64,000 bases of DNA from Malaya genurostris (GCF_030247185.1 NC_080571.1:212718880-212782879), one strand, 5' to 3'; positions 1 to 12,167 are shown, numbered from the stretch's first letter. The notes: generated from the letters alone by a model not told the origin. Translations and numbers: made by a program.

Positions 1-366
1 ATTTCTTTCATTTGTGTTAATACCCAACGAGAAACTATTTCAAAAGGCCTACTTCGAACCTTCATATCTTCTTCAATCAATGAAAACTCCCTGTCAATTG
101 AGCCAAATGTAGAAATCACTTTCCTTTCAAATAAAAGTATATTGATATTGCCATTAGTGACAAAGGTTCCTTCTTGTAAGAAATATTTTCTCGAAAGTTT
201 TTTTTTGCAATTTTACTCATGATACAAGATATTTCATTTAAAAATTCAGTTGTCGAAACTATGTATCTTAATTGATAGAGCGCCAAAGTTTTTTGTTTTC
301 CAAATTGCTATCATATTGATACTCATCATTTTAACCACATCGAATTAATCGAATTAATACTTACAG
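1..366 (+). other. intron or upstream sequence before the first visible exon
   Basis: AT-rich sequence without an open frame or repeat that I recognise. It ends in a pyrimidine-poor but usable splice acceptor (ttacag, AG at 365-366) directly before coding sequence, so it is read as the intron preceding the exon that starts at 367. Earlier exons of this gene lie outside the window. Confidence 0.5.
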
Positions 367-789
367 AAACATTCCAAGTGCCAGCGCGAGTTCTACGCCC
401 ACCATTCCGACAACGGTGCCAACCATTTCCAACTTCCACGACTACAACACTGGGTTTCCCAACCGATCGCAACACTATCAGAACTTTATGAATTCCGTCA
501 GCAGTTCCAACAGTACAACCACGACAATGTCTGCTACTGGTACTGGTAAGCGTTTCCTGTTTACGCAATTCCCTTTTTGTATATCAACTTCCCATCGAAC
601 TGAATAACAACATCTGACTTATTTACAGCTCCCACAGATCTATCGATGAAACGGCCCATCCTGGCACACAAACTCAACAGTGCCGAAATCACCGCCGTCA
701 AGCAATTGGTGACCGGATACCGAGAGAGTGCGGCCTTCCTGATGCGAAGTGCTGACGAGCTGGAGAATCTCCTATTACAGCAGCAATAA
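367..789 (+). CDS. 3' terminal two exons of a host gene, function not recognised
   Basis: Coding exon 367-545, intron 546-628 (donor gtaagc, acceptor atttacag), coding exon 629-789 ending in TAA at 787-789. The exons join through a split Gly/Ala-type codon (g at 545 plus ct at 629-630) and give about 112 residues with no stop. The first ~60 residues are rich in Ser, Thr, Pro and Asn and look disordered. The last ~50 residues are compact and charged, running from [20 protein letters not shown] to a Leu/Gln end. They are predicted helical and read as a conserved C-terminal domain of a nuclear or regulatory protein, though I cannot name the family. Seen directly: open frame across a short intron, canonical splice sites, coding-like composition and a poly(A) signal 177 bp after the stop. 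The 5' end of the gene is missing because it lies upstream of the window. Confidence 0.75.
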
Positions 790-990
790 ACACAAAGCAT
801 CCGTAGAGTACATATTTAGTTTGAGAATTGTCGGAAATAAGTGAAGAGTTACTCATTTGGAGATACCAAAAACTACCTGTACGGTTACAGTTTAGACGAA
901 ACAAATGCAAAACTAAATTGATATTAGTGTCGCAATCAGTTTTAAGTTACGTGTATAAAGTGTTGAATAAAACAAGACAAAGTTAGAAAT
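790..990 (+). terminator. 3' UTR and poly(A) signal of the first gene
   Basis: The 3' UTR follows the TAA at 787-789. A canonical AATAAA lies at 966-971, so cleavage would be expected around 980-990. Another AATAAA-like run further on (about 1280) could give a longer form. Confidence 0.55.
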
Positions 991-1586
991 TGAAATTTTT
1001 GAAAACTGGCGAAAAAATACAAAACACAGGGTGATATAGAACTACAAAGAAATTATATTTATTTTTTAAATAATACAAGATAGATACGATGATTCCGGCA
1101 AAACGGACAAAGGCGAGAGGGAAATTATGTACGATTTCTTTCGAACAATTTGCTAAAGTAACTGAACACATTAGCTATGCTACGATTGCCGGTGGAGTTA
1201 ACCAAATTACTAGAAGGAAACAATTGTAATAAACAGAAAAGAAACTCAGAATAACTTTTAACTATTGAGTAATTTGAAAAAAAATAAAACTTAAATAAAA
1301 TTACAACGGTTATCTTAGCAAACAAAGGTTCAATGTTATTGGTTGAGATCTATTTCCTAATGACAAAAACCTGACGGGTACTTCCGACTAATAATTTCCA
1401 AACATGTTTTTTGTTTTTTCCAAAATCACATCAGTCGTTTCTTTCAAGTAGTTCCGATTTATTCTTTGTACAGCTTTGATAAACTTTAGTAATTTACACA
1501 TTCTGCAGTCAATTTCTATTCTCTTATAGAAAGGCTATGCAATCACTAGGAAACCCGACTATTGAGCCGCTCATATACCTTGTTTA
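991..1586. other. intergenic, no feature recognised
   Basis: AT-rich, no long open frame, no repeat recognised. Confidence 0.4.
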
Positions 1587-2091
1587 ACACATGGGCTGAA
1601 AAATCCCGGGCCTAACAAAGAGAACACGATTATTTTGGTACAAAATTAAATTCATGCATCAACGTAATCTCCACCAAGAGCAACGCAATCATGCCAGCAC
1701 CGCTCTAACAGGTCTGCGAACAGCCAGTAGTCGCTGGGAGCCAAATCTGGCGAATACGATGGATGTTGGGGCAACTCGAAGTTCAATTCATGTAGTTTTA
1801 CCATTGTTTTGATTGACTTGTTACGTTCTCGTTTTTGGTCAACAGTGAGCAAAAGGTGTTTTTTCATATCAAGAAGCAGTGTAAAATAAAACACGATATT
1901 CTTTTTGATCAATTGTTCTGAAAATAACAAACGTAGCGTCACTCTTAGCACAATAACTCACAAACTAATGAATAGAATGTCATGAAATTTTAACAGCTTT
2001 CTTTTAAAGATCAGTATTAAGTGAAGAAAGGTGACTGCAATAAAACCATCGCCATCTATGTGTTAGGCCCGGGACTTTTCAGCCCATGAGT
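1587..2091 (-). mobile_element. mariner deletion derivative with terminal inverted repeats
   Basis: A 505-bp element flanked by TA (1585-1586 and 2092-2093). The ends are inverted repeats of about 30 bp: acacatgggctgaaaaatcc reads inward from the left, and the complement of the right end reads actcatgggctgaaaagtcc, both continuing into cgggcctaaca. Between them, on the minus strand (about 1951-1652), is a mariner transposase C-terminus with the motif YSPDLAPSDYWLFADL, which carries the third catalytic Asp of the DD34D triad. The N-terminal helix-turn-helix and the first two catalytic residues are missing, so this is an internally deleted, non-autonomous copy. The same terminal sequence recurs at the right end of the mariner at 22240-22902. 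Confidence 0.85.
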
Positions 2092-2093
2092 TA

Positions 2094-3414
2094 TAATCCC
2101 AAACAAAGTTTAGGCAAGTTTCTGTCTTCAGATTCCGGAATTAAATGTGTCACTCACTTTTCTCGAAGATTGCTGAGCCAATGAACCATGAACTTAAACC
2201 GTTTTTGTTTATTGATTAGAGCAGCCCGAAAGCTGACCCAGAGTCGCCCAAACAACGTTCGATATGTTTGTTTTAGCAACCTGAGGTCGCTCTAGATCGG
2301 ACTCCAATCGCGTAGATTCGCTCTGAATATTTTCTCGGGTCGCACCACGCATCCAGCCGAGTTTGTTTATTTTATCTTTTTTTCATGAGTTGTTGTTTAG
2401 GGCGCATACCACGTGTTCGTTTTACTCGGAGTCAGAATAGCCCGCGTCTAGGTTCAAAAACGAAAACGGCATTAGATTCAAGCATATAGCCTCACGCTCT
2501 CATCCAAAGTTTCTGAATTTCAGCTCTGTCCAATTCCCGGTTCCGAAATGTTAAAAAGTGAATATAATGTGGTGCGATTATGGTAAAATTTGATTCCACA
2601 TAAATGGTTCTTAAATCCCATACATAAGTCATGATTTGTATTCAGATCACATTTTCGGTTTTCGAAATACAGAGTACTGACAATTTGTATTTCAAGAGTG
2701 GGTCTTTCTTAAGAGACACAGATGTGAAGAGAAATGAATTCCTTGCAATTGGTTGATAAATTTCTCTAACTTGCAGACATTGCATCGTATATAGCTCTCA
2801 CTTTCTTCAGATGGTCTTGAAGTAGGCTTGGGGGGATTAAATGCGTTGCGGTGGACGGTTTTATTGGCATCATTTTATTTATTTATTCGTCTAACAAATG
2901 TAGACTACAGACAAAAAAAAAGTTACAATGGTTTCTTATATGCTATACACTATTTTTACGATTTGGTTTAAATTTTTCTTTTATTTGTTTCCTGGACACA
3001 GTTAGATCGATTTTTTGGCAGTTTTCGTTATAAAAGCGCATCATTTGATTACCAGAATTATTTTTGGCATAATTTGTTTTATATTTTATTCCGAAAATAT
3101 TTGACGACTTCTGAGATGGCGACTAGGAGCATAAAATTTTAGTTGTGAAAGCAATGATTCAGATTTTACTCGTTGAGAAATCCACTTATCCACCATCTTA
3201 TCCCCTAAGCATCGTTTAATGAAATTATTCAGCACATTTAAGTCCATATTCATACATATACACATGGACCCACAGGCATTTTCCAAACGCGACTCCAAAT
3301 TATTCCAATTTATATATATTGTAAATTATTAACCCGAAAAACTGGATTATACTGGTTCCCGAATTCTGGTTCCAGAAATACCGGAAAAAGCGATGAAAAT
3401 TACAAAATAGAACT
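2094..3414. other. intergenic, no feature recognised
   Basis: No coding or repeat signal that I can support. Around 2220-2480 the GC content is higher than in the flanks, but the sequence has no open frame or splice-flanked exon. Confidence 0.35.
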
Positions 3415-4250
3415 CACATCATTTTCTCAGGAAAGGTAAAACCGATTTTCCCAAATCTAAAGGGAAATGATAGGACTTATGGTTCCATATAAAATTCATG
3501 TGGATAAGGCTCGTTTGAAAGCTAGTGTTGGACGGTTCTGAAGATTTAATGGAATAAGTGACGTAACCGACAGAACACGTTATTTTCTACCGTTCAATTT
3601 TTTCAGAGATGGCTGAACCGATTTCAACAAACTTAGGCTCGTTTGAAGCTACTACGAAGTTTTTGATCATGTTCGAAGATCACAGGCTGTCACTTTCGGT
3701 TGTGGAGATAAAACCGACGTAACCGACAAAAAGCAATGATTTTAGGCTCTATTTTCTCCGGGATAGTTGAACCGATTTCAACAAGCTCGAACTCGTTTGA
3801 AAGCGGCAATTGAGCCAACGATCAAGTTAAAAAATCAAATTGCTTTCACTGAAGATATAATTGTATAAGTGATGTAACCGACAAAACGCGTTTTTATTGC
3901 CCGATTTTCTCTGGAATGGCTGAACTGATTTTAGCATGTCTAGGCCTATTTGGAAGCTACTATTGGACCGAAGGTCGAATTCCATATGGCTGTCACTTCC
4001 GGTTTCGGAGAAATAATGATATAAGTGACGTGACCAGCTAAGCGCATATCTTTCATCGACTTAATTTTCGCGAAGTTGAGTTAATGAATTTCCATAAACT
4101 TAGGTTTATTTAAAAGCTACAATGTAATCATCAAGTTTGAAAGGCTTGTGACGAGCATTTTCGGTTCGGCAAGTGTAGTCTTCTCTTCTCGGAGATGCCT
4201 GAATCGATTTCGAAAGACTTAGACTCGATTGAAAACTACTAGCTCAAAAT
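3415..4250 (+). repeat. tandem array of a ~155-bp dispersed repeat monomer
   Basis: Five or six diverged units share a core that reads like gctgaaccgatttcaacaaa followed by 'cttaggctcgtttgaaagc' and 'ttccggtt'. Cores start near 3429, 3607, 3762, 3912, 4069 and 4190, giving spacings of about 150-178 bp and a shorter last unit. The same monomer occurs at 18.05, 29.5, 34.3, 55.6-56.5, 57.0 and 60.6-61.9 kb, sometimes inside elements with inverted TGCCTTTCTC ends. It is non-coding. Confidence 0.75.
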
Positions 4251-5332
4251 TCTTCTAATGGCAAAGAATATAATCTTAAAAATGTTTTAATGAAACTGTT
4301 TGAATGCCAAAAGAAATGCATTAACACACCACACTCACTCTACTTTTCACAAACATACATTCAGATTCGTGGTATTATGCAAAAATCTATGAAATCTTCA
4401 AAGACTTCCTAAACTATTTCAATCAGTAGGTCTTCTAAGTTGAACTTTTTATTTATGCAAAAAATAAAAAAAAGTATTTCGATGGATCGCACAGTATTAC
4501 CGTAAATATGAGAATATGAATAATATGAGAAAGAGAGGTGGATTTCATCATACTTTGACATCCTTTAGGCTTTAGAAATGAGAAAAAAAATCAAACTTTA
4601 CAAGTCTCTTCTGGACACTAGAGCGGTATGTTTCTTGAACCGTCTCTTGTCACGAGAGTAGAGGACCCTATTCTCTTACAATACTGGTGTTAGAACATTC
4701 AAGAAACTTGTTTTTCCCGCATTAGTGAGTTGAATTGAGGCTCTAAATGGATAGAAGAGGTCCTAAAGTGTGAATATGAGAATTTATAAACCAGTATGAA
4801 TTATTCTAAAAAAAATATCCATAAAGCTTTATCTACTCAACAAAAACATATAGGACAGTTGAATGCTGAATTGAAAAAAATATTCGAGAAGTAACACTCT
4901 CGCATTCCGCTGATCTTTAAGTAATTATTTGTACTCAATTATAATGGATAAATATTAAGAGTGTTCTTAGCTTTGTCACAAAAAGCTTCGATAAATCGGA
5001 AAGCACTCGCTTATTCTCAAAGCTCTACACTTTGCGCCGTAGTAGTTTGCATAAGGTTGATTGATGTAACAAACTCGAGACATGTAGTAATTGTAATGCT
5101 AGTTGTTAAATTATATCAATACGGTTGTTTCTAAACCCTTTTAATTCGACTATTATAAAACTCGCAATGTTTGGATTCTCACCGAGTGCTTCTATATCAA
5201 AGTTTGGTTTCCAAACATGCCAAAGCTTAGTTGGTAACTCACTCTCTTCTACTTGATGCGGCCGGCTGAGCGAGCTTTCGGGTGCTGAGTTTTGGAACGC
5301 TTCGGAAAGAGAACATGCAGCCATGTACTTAC
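4251..5332. other. no feature recognised
   Basis: AT-rich. If the minus-strand exon at 5333-5410 is real, this stretch begins with its intron, whose donor gtaagt (read on the minus strand) lies at 5332-5327. Confidence 0.3.
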
Positions 5333-5410
5333 GTCAGAAGTAAAAAAAGCGTGTAGAAACAGCACGAGCCACAGACCTCGGCGCAAAACTAACGAAAAAT
5401 TGCAACCCAT
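5333..5410 (-). CDS. candidate first coding exon encoding a signal peptide
   Basis: On the minus strand an ATG at 5410 opens a 26-codon frame that ends exactly at a consensus splice donor (gac|gtaagt, exon end at 5333), in phase 0. The peptide is a textbook signal sequence: a short polar start (MGCNFSLVLRRG), a hydrophobic core (LWLVLFLHAFF) and a small or polar end (TSD). The surrounding ~200 bp is richer in GC than its neighbours, as expected for a 5' exon. I could not find the next exon among the lower coordinates, so the product and the gene's extent are unknown. The alternative is a chance ATG, hydrophobic run and GTAAGT. The coincidence of all three in phase is why it is listed. Confidence 0.4.
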
Positions 5411-8330
5411 AGAATCAGGGCTTCTTGTGACTAACAGCGAAAACCAGTTTTGCCACTTGTTTGACGTCGTGAACATCGTCAGCACTGGTTACTCTGTTGG
5501 CTCGTAATGGGTTCGGGATTGTTAAGCCAGTCTGTACCGAAGAGGAGCCGCAAATGCAAATTCGAAATGACCAGGATTTTGTTTTGCTTTTGTGGATTCC
5601 GATTTATGATTCGAGGACTATTGAATCATCATGTTCATATCTATTCCTTTAGTTCTACGTATGTTTCCGAGCAAGTTATTTTTTAGCTTACTCTAAAATT
5701 ATTCAGATAGCAGTTAGCATTATAACAAAAAATTATGATTGTTAAAACAAAATCTCTGCTCCCAAATAAATAAATAAAAATCATTGTTGAACGCGGTCCG
5801 TTTATTGAGTGAGATAATTGTTTATATTTTCATAATTTATATTTTCAAAAGTTAATGAACGTAGGTCAGAGACGAACCTAGATCTAAAAAACTGACTGAG
5901 ATTCTCAACTCTCGAATTTGCTGTCTGCAAAAGACTGGAAGCGTTTTACGAACATTCGTGTGGTGTAACATTTGTTCTATTATTTCTGACAATAGCATTC
6001 ATAAAAAATTAGGAATTAGGATAACAGAGATATTTTGGCCCACTTTAGGATTATTTTTTTGACCCACTTTGTAAAAATATCCACCAAATGTTGTAATATC
6101 TTTGAAAAACCCTTCCGCAATAGGTAGTTTAATGTGATTAGCTTCAAATTGATGCACCATGGGTTACTTAACATCGGTTAAATCCGTAAACTTTGTTAGG
6201 TGGGCCAAAATATATGATGTAGCCAAAATATCTCTGTTACCCTTATGATACATTTAATAAAAATTTAAAAAAGAAATTGATCAATTTTTGACAAAGTGCT
6301 CCTAAAATCAATATCTACTAGTATTACCACAATTCTACTGAATTCAGATGTCATTTCTTCCAACAAACATAACATGACTCAAACCGCACAGGAAGAAATC
6401 ACATTCAGTTTCACGGACAGGTTTTCATCAATCTGAGTCGAAACGTAATTGTACCCAATCAATTATCCGAAATTTGATAAGAAATTCATTACATTTTCTA
6501 ACAGGATTCCGATTCAACTGCAGCAACCGATTATGACTAGAAGTATGACGAATTCAGTCGCTCATCGAGCGTATTTTTCGGAATGATCACTTATATATCT
6601 TATATACTTCCGAGTCATTTTTTGTCAACATGGCTGAGAATGACGGTGGTTTCTTATAGCCTCAAATGATTATGAGCAACAAGGCACTTTTCGTTCTGAA
6701 TGTAACCATAAACAAAACAAACTTCCGCTTCAACGTCACTAAAAATCGACAAATTAATTGGACCATACTTTTTCGAGAACGAGCTATCGCAACCACTCGA
6801 CCGTTATCGAGCCATGATAACAAATTTTTCAGCATAAAAATCGAATCGAATTCGCTTTTAATCAATGAATTGTAATAAAATCGAATACAATATCTTTTCT
6901 TCGGCTCTTAGAAGCTATACTGCAGAAATAAAGTCGAAAATTGATCAATAATGCTGTTACTGCTGCTTTAATACTCGAAGCAAAAGCTTCTAATTTCATC
7001 TTATACTTAAAGTCAACCTATCGAACAGAGACAAGATCTCACTCTGAGTTTTGATTATTGCAGCTAAGCATGAATCACCCTAGGTTTTTGCTTATTGCAG
7101 CTGAGAATAAAAAAGGATCACCGAGGAAACTGAAAACATAGTTGTTCCATTCATTTATCAAATTCATATAATTTATAAAGACATTGTTGTCACGCTCAAA
7201 AACCCGGACAACCTGGGCTGGCTTATACTAGGTGGTCACTAATGACCAGGGTTCTACAAAACAATGTAGATACATGCAAGTCAATTTGGTCTGAATCTTT
7301 TTTTTTAATTCCACTACACTTGTATACTGTCACTTATTCACTTTACTAAAGTCAAATAAACTTGTCACAGTATTAGATTTTCTATCGTAACGTCACAAAT
7401 GAACAAGCATTCATCCTTGATAGCTCAGCTTACAAACAGTTTACAAACAATCTTAAACAAAAATCGAAGAACACATCTTTACACTCCTAATACCAAGCCT
7501 AAAAAATTTACGCGGAGCACCAAGCCTAAAAAAAAGTTGGAACGGTAACTCTGAGCTATCATAGCTCAGTTGTTACTTGACCAATTTCGATAAATTTTAC
7601 AACCTCGAATTTTCTGAAGTTTGTAGATTATTTTAAGTATATCATTATTGACGATCGTTTAGGAAAAACTAATGAAAATCTGATTTTTTCCGTTCCAAGT
7701 TTTTTTACAAGCTCAAAATGTGCCCTATCTGCATTCATGCGGCACCTGCATCGCGAATCGAATATTGAGAACCTCAACTTTACCGAGTCATAACTTTGTT
7801 GTTAGTCAACCGATCTTCAAAATTTGTTCACCATTGGAAAGGTACTACTTCCAGAAATAAAATGCACTGAACAAAACTAAAAATAGGGTTGTCTACCCAA
7901 AGTTATAATGAAAACTGTAGATAGATGACCTAAGAAAAGATGAGACTTTCTACAATGATCGTAAATATCTCGAAATTCAAAGCGATGACCTATATATTTT
8001 TACACATCATTTGATTGCTAGTGATACCAGCTACAATTTTCGCTCAACTACCATTCCTGCACAATCAAAAGAAAACATTAAGAAATCGATGAATTTATAA
8101 ATATGTATGAATTTTTCATTTTTATTTCACATGTTTGTATATAACTCAAAGTTTTGCCAAACAAAATCAAATCAAAACTTTTAAATTTTATGCCTTTTTT
8201 TATTATTTTAGTTGGAAATTTATTATAAACAAAATTTACAAAAAAAAACTGAAACTTGGATTTCACTGAAAATTTTGAAAATTTTAGTAAATAACCTAAA
8301 ACTCAAAAAATAGTTATATTTTTGTATTGG
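5411..8330. other. long non-coding stretch, no gene recognised
   Basis: Nearly 3 kb of AT-rich DNA. The open frames at 6662-6875 on both strands are low-complexity and have no splice context. Phrases such as tcataactttgttgttagtc near 7790 resemble dispersed dipteran repeats, but I cannot assign them to a family. Confidence 0.35.
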
Positions 8331-8348
8331 ACAAACGATCTAAACAAT

Positions 8349-10430
8349 TTTTATGCACAACCCAAACAGAATTGATAACTACTAAAATTAGGTTTTTTTG
8401 TTTATTTTTTCCGTAAAATCTCAAAAAATCGGTAGAAGATCGGAAATTTCAAAATTTCTGATATATATTGCGTTCCAACGTTTCTGCAAATCAAAGTTAA
8501 AATACTGGAATTTGTTTTTTATTATTAAAATAAATTTTGTGACAACACAATAATTTTAAATTATTTCAATGGCTTTGTACAATAAGAAATAGAACGTAAA
8601 ATTATATGAATTTCATATACTAACCCATGGCAAAAGAAACCAACTACAATTTAAAGAAAATATTGCTTGATTTTTGTTTACAAGTTTACAAGCAATTCGA
8701 AGCCCAATTCGTTCAATTTCAGCATGGTTTTCATCGACTTGTGACACGGTGCATTGTCTTGATGAAACAAAACTTTTTTCTTCTTCAAATGAGGCCGTTT
8801 TTTTTAAATTTCGTCCTTCAAACGCTCTAATAACGCTATATAATAGTCACTGTTGATGGTTTTTCCCTTTTCAAGGTAGTCGATGAAAATTATACCATGC
8901 GAATCCCAAAATGCAGACGCCATAACATTACTGGCCGATTGTTGAGTCTTTCCACGCTTTGGGTTCGGTTCATCGCGTGCAGTCCACTCAGCTGACTGTC
9001 GATTGGACTCCGGAGTGAATAACAGCTCCAAACACTGCTCAAAATCATCAATTCGTTGTTGTTTTTGATCGATTGTTAGCTCACGCGGCACCCATTTTGC
9101 ACAAAGCTTTCTCATATCCAAATATTCGTGAATAATATGTCCAACACGTCCCTTTGATATCTTTAGGGTGTCAGCTATTTCGATCAACTTCACTTTACGG
9201 TCATTGAAAATCATTTTGTGGATTTTTTACGTTTTCATCGGTAACAGCCTCTTTTGGACGTCCACTGCGTTCATCGTCTTCGGTGCTCATATGACCAGTA
9301 CGAAATTTTGCAAACCACTTACGAATTGTTGCTTCACCCGGTGCAGAGTCTGGATAACACTCATCAAGCCATTTTTTTATCGGCGGCACTTTTTTTCATC
9401 AAAAAGTAGTGTTTCATCAACACACGAAATTCCTTTTTTCCATTTTTTTCACAATAACAAAAGTAGCTTCACTCAAAATGCAATATCTCACAAACTTATA
9501 ATCAGACAGCTGTCAAATTTATACACGTATCTTTTGAAGGTTGGTATGAAAATAACTGAAAATGGTATGGATTTAATTCTAGTGGCGCCCTCTCATAGAA
9601 ACGATACGAACTTTTCAGCCGATCTGTTATTTTTCAATTAAAAAACCTATTGTTTGAACATAATTTAAAAAAATTTAAAAAATATCTCCTCCGACTTTTT
9701 TTATAAACATGCACGAAAATATTTTCTGTCAAATACAAGAAACGAATTTTTTTTCGTTTGCCTTAATGTTAGATATAGCAGTTTAAAAATAACCTGTTTT
9801 TGAACTAGTTTTGCTCATAACTTCGGTTCAGAAAACACTACCTGTTCAGAAACGCTACCTGGTTCAGAAACGCTAATCTGAAGTCAATAAAAATTGGTTT
9901 TATCAAACTCTAAAAGATGTTCAAAGATACCTATACGAAAAGAGAAAAGTATAAATGCTAGAGCAAAAAATCTGATTTTTTGAGGAACACCCTAAGTTGC
10001 TCTTTAAAAATAGCTGTAACACTAAAACCGTTGCAGATACTACTATGGTGTCCTCAGCAAAACTGCTCGATATAAGTTTATCTACAATTTTGCCGAAGAA
10101 TGCAGTCCTCTATCTCAATACATCCGGAAAATAAGTTTTAGATCACCTTAATAATAAGAGCCACCCTAGTACCATGTATACATGTACATCGACATATGGC
10201 TTATCTTCACTGATCATTTGTTTTGAAGACATCATAGCTCTAAAGTATAAGGTTAAGCCACAAATGTTTTTGTCCCCCTAAATTGTGGGTCCGGACCACT
10301 GTGCAATGCAATGTGACTCGAAAATTTTAAAATTTCCGATCTTTTACCTATTTTTTGAGATTCTACGGCAAACCTACAACAAAATCAGAATTTTAGTAGT
10401 TATCAATTGCGTTTGGGTTGTGCATAATGT
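8349..10430. repeat. ~110-bp inverted arms bracketing a mariner insertion
   Basis: The sequence at about 8349-8460 (containing caacccaaacagaattgata, then aactactaaaattagg) is the reverse complement, with mismatches, of 10318-10430 (containing tagttatcaattgcgtttgg). The arms are therefore about 1.9 kb apart in inverted orientation. The mariner at 8688-9632 lies between them. This looks like an older transposable element whose interior has been invaded. Confidence 0.55.
8688..9632 (-). pseudogene. mariner transposase remnant, 3' truncated and frameshifted
   Basis: The minus strand starts with a terminal sequence reading acagatcggctgaaaagttc at about 9632. Coding pieces follow in order: an N-terminal helix-turn-helix part (KKWLDECYPDSAPGEATIRK) at about 9400-9210, the linker and second helix-turn-helix (EIADTLKISKGRVGHIIHEY), and the catalytic region with WDSHGIIFIDYLEKGKTINS. 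The segment near 8700-8800 reads as VLFHQDNAPCHKSMKT in a shifted frame, giving the second catalytic Asp. The sequence breaks off after FELL at about 8688, so the third catalytic Asp (the SPDLAPSDY motif) and the 3' terminal repeat are absent. At least two frameshifts separate the pieces. It is a dead member of the DD34D mariner family. Confidence 0.85.
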
Positions 10431-10681
10431 ATCTATCTGTATTATGTATATTTTCGTGTAATATTACAACCTTTAGAACGACACCAACACATTTGCAATA
10501 TTACATCAAAATTGCTGCACATCACTACTCACCACCACTTAATATATAATATCAGAATAATCTTGGTGCTGTTCTAAAGGTTTAAATATTACAAGAAAAG
10601 ATGCATAATTTCATATCAGAATCATATACAGTATTCAGTTAAGGTGATGTAATGTACTCAATACGTTGTTTCGATGTAATA

Positions 10682-11950
10682 AAGACTGCCCCAGAAAGTA
10701 TGGACGCAACCAAAAACCGCTGCCATTTCGCAATGGTTCAGAATCTGTCAATTTTTATGTCTGCGTCCTGTTGTTTACATTCTTCTCTAACCACTTGTGC
10801 AGTTGTTTATTCGTTTTCATTAGTTTGCTTCGGAATGCGTGGACTTTCAGCAGAACAACGTCGAAAAATTGTGTACAAATGGTGCACAGAACGCGAACTG
10901 TCACTGAGAAAGATAGCAAAAATGGAAGGAGTAAGTGAAAAAGTCGTGCGAAATGCAATCAGGAAGTTCGATGAGGATAACACCTTTGAGGATAAACCGA
11001 AAACGGGTCGAAAAAAAGGTCCTGCTAACCCTCAGTTGAATAAACGTATACTGAAGGCATTCGAGCAAAAGAAGGAGGTTTCAGTTCGGGATGTGGCAAA
11101 AAAGTGGGCACTTTGAAGTAAAATGTCCTTCGTGCTAAAGAACGTTTGAATCTTCGAACCTATAAGAAGCAGAAACAACCAAAACGTAGTCCGAAACAAA
11201 AAGCATCGATCAGGCCGAGGGTTCGAAAGCTGTACAATACGATTTTTGCTGGAAATTTGAACTGCATAATCATGGACGACGAAACCTACGTGAAACTCGA
11301 TTACAAATCCTTGCTGGGACCACAATATTATACGGTGCGAGAAGTGCGAGACATCGATTGAAGTCGGAAAATTTGGTAAGAAAGCTATGGTCCGGCAAGC
11401 AATTTGTAGCTGCGGTAAGATTTCGAAACCCTTCATCACCACTGCTTCAATGAACAGCGAAATATACATCAAGGAATGTTTACAAAAACGACTTCTACCC
11501 ATGATTCGAAGCCACAAGGATCCTGTTGTCTTCTGGCCAGATCTTTCTTCTTGCCACTACTCGAAATCAACGGTAGAATGGTATACTACCAAAAATGTCA
11601 CTTTCGTCCCAAAAGACATGAATCCACCAAATTGCCCACAACTTCGACCAATTGAGGAATTTTGGGCATTAACGAAGGCACATCTTAGAAAACATGTCTC
11701 GGCAGCCGTAAGCATTCAACAGTTCGAGAAATGTGTCAAAACTTGTCACCAAGAAGTCTGTACGGAATGTAATAAGGAACGCTCGCAAGAAGGTGCGCCA
11801 GCTAATCTACAATGACTAAGTAGCAAATGTTGAGAATAATATTCTGTTGTTGTAGTCTAACATTATCAGTATATCGAATAAAATGTGAATATCTAACACT
11901 TGTGAAGTATTTACAGCGAAATCAACGTGCGTCCATACTTTCTGGGTCTT
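10682..11950 (+). mobile_element. ITmD37E-type Tc1/mariner-superfamily transposon, copy 1
   Basis: A 1,269-bp element flanked by TA (10680-10681 and 11951-11952). The left end reads aagactgccccagaaagtat and the complement of the right end reads aagacccagaaagtatggac. These are the same sequence apart from a 4-bp insertion, and both continue into ggacgca. The interior encodes a DD37E transposase (separate entry). The DD37E spacing and the size match the ITmD37E family described from mosquitoes. Confidence 0.9.
10835..11812 (+). pseudogene. DD37E transposase, broken by frameshifts
   Basis: The ATG at 10835 starts MRGLSAEQRRKIVYKWCTER, an N-terminal helix-turn-helix of the Tc1 type. A second helix-turn-helix follows (EVSVRDVAKKWAL) and then the first break, a TGA at 11114. 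The frame resumes from about 11146 through the first catalytic Asp in IIMDDETYVKLD. It breaks again near 11360 and resumes at 11387 with KAMVRQAICSCG. The second catalytic Asp is at 11540 (VFWPDLSSCHYSK) and the catalytic Glu at 11654 (RPIEEFW), exactly 37 residues apart. All three catalytic residues survive but the frame does not, so the copy cannot make a full transposase. The protein would normally be about 330-350 residues. Confidence 0.88.
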
Positions 11951-12131
11951 TAATGTGTGATTTATCTGCAATATTTCTTGAAAACAGAAAACTATTGCAT
12001 TTGATGTTCAGTACGTCTAAATTGTTTTCACTTCAATTGATAATCACATCGAGATTGTTACAATTCAATTATACGCATATTCCTTGCCATATAGATTGCA
12101 CTTCGCCTTTCGCAGTTTTTTTTTTCGTCAA

Positions 12132-12167
12132 AGAATTTCCGCACGCCACTTTGTGTGCGGAAATTCT
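12132..12167. repeat. 13-bp perfect hairpin
   Basis: The stem agaatttccgcac (12132-12144) pairs perfectly with gtgcggaaattct (12155-12167) around a 10-nt loop. No transcript context is visible, and its role is unknown. Confidence 0.5.

Noticed and set aside
326..607. Open frames on both strands over the first exon
   Set aside because: They are shadow frames of the spliced plus-strand coding exon and end in its intron.
9168..9641. 157-codon plus-strand frame
   Set aside because: Antisense shadow of the mariner transposase on the minus strand.
11032..11517. 161-codon minus-strand frame
   Set aside because: Antisense shadow of the DD37E transposase.
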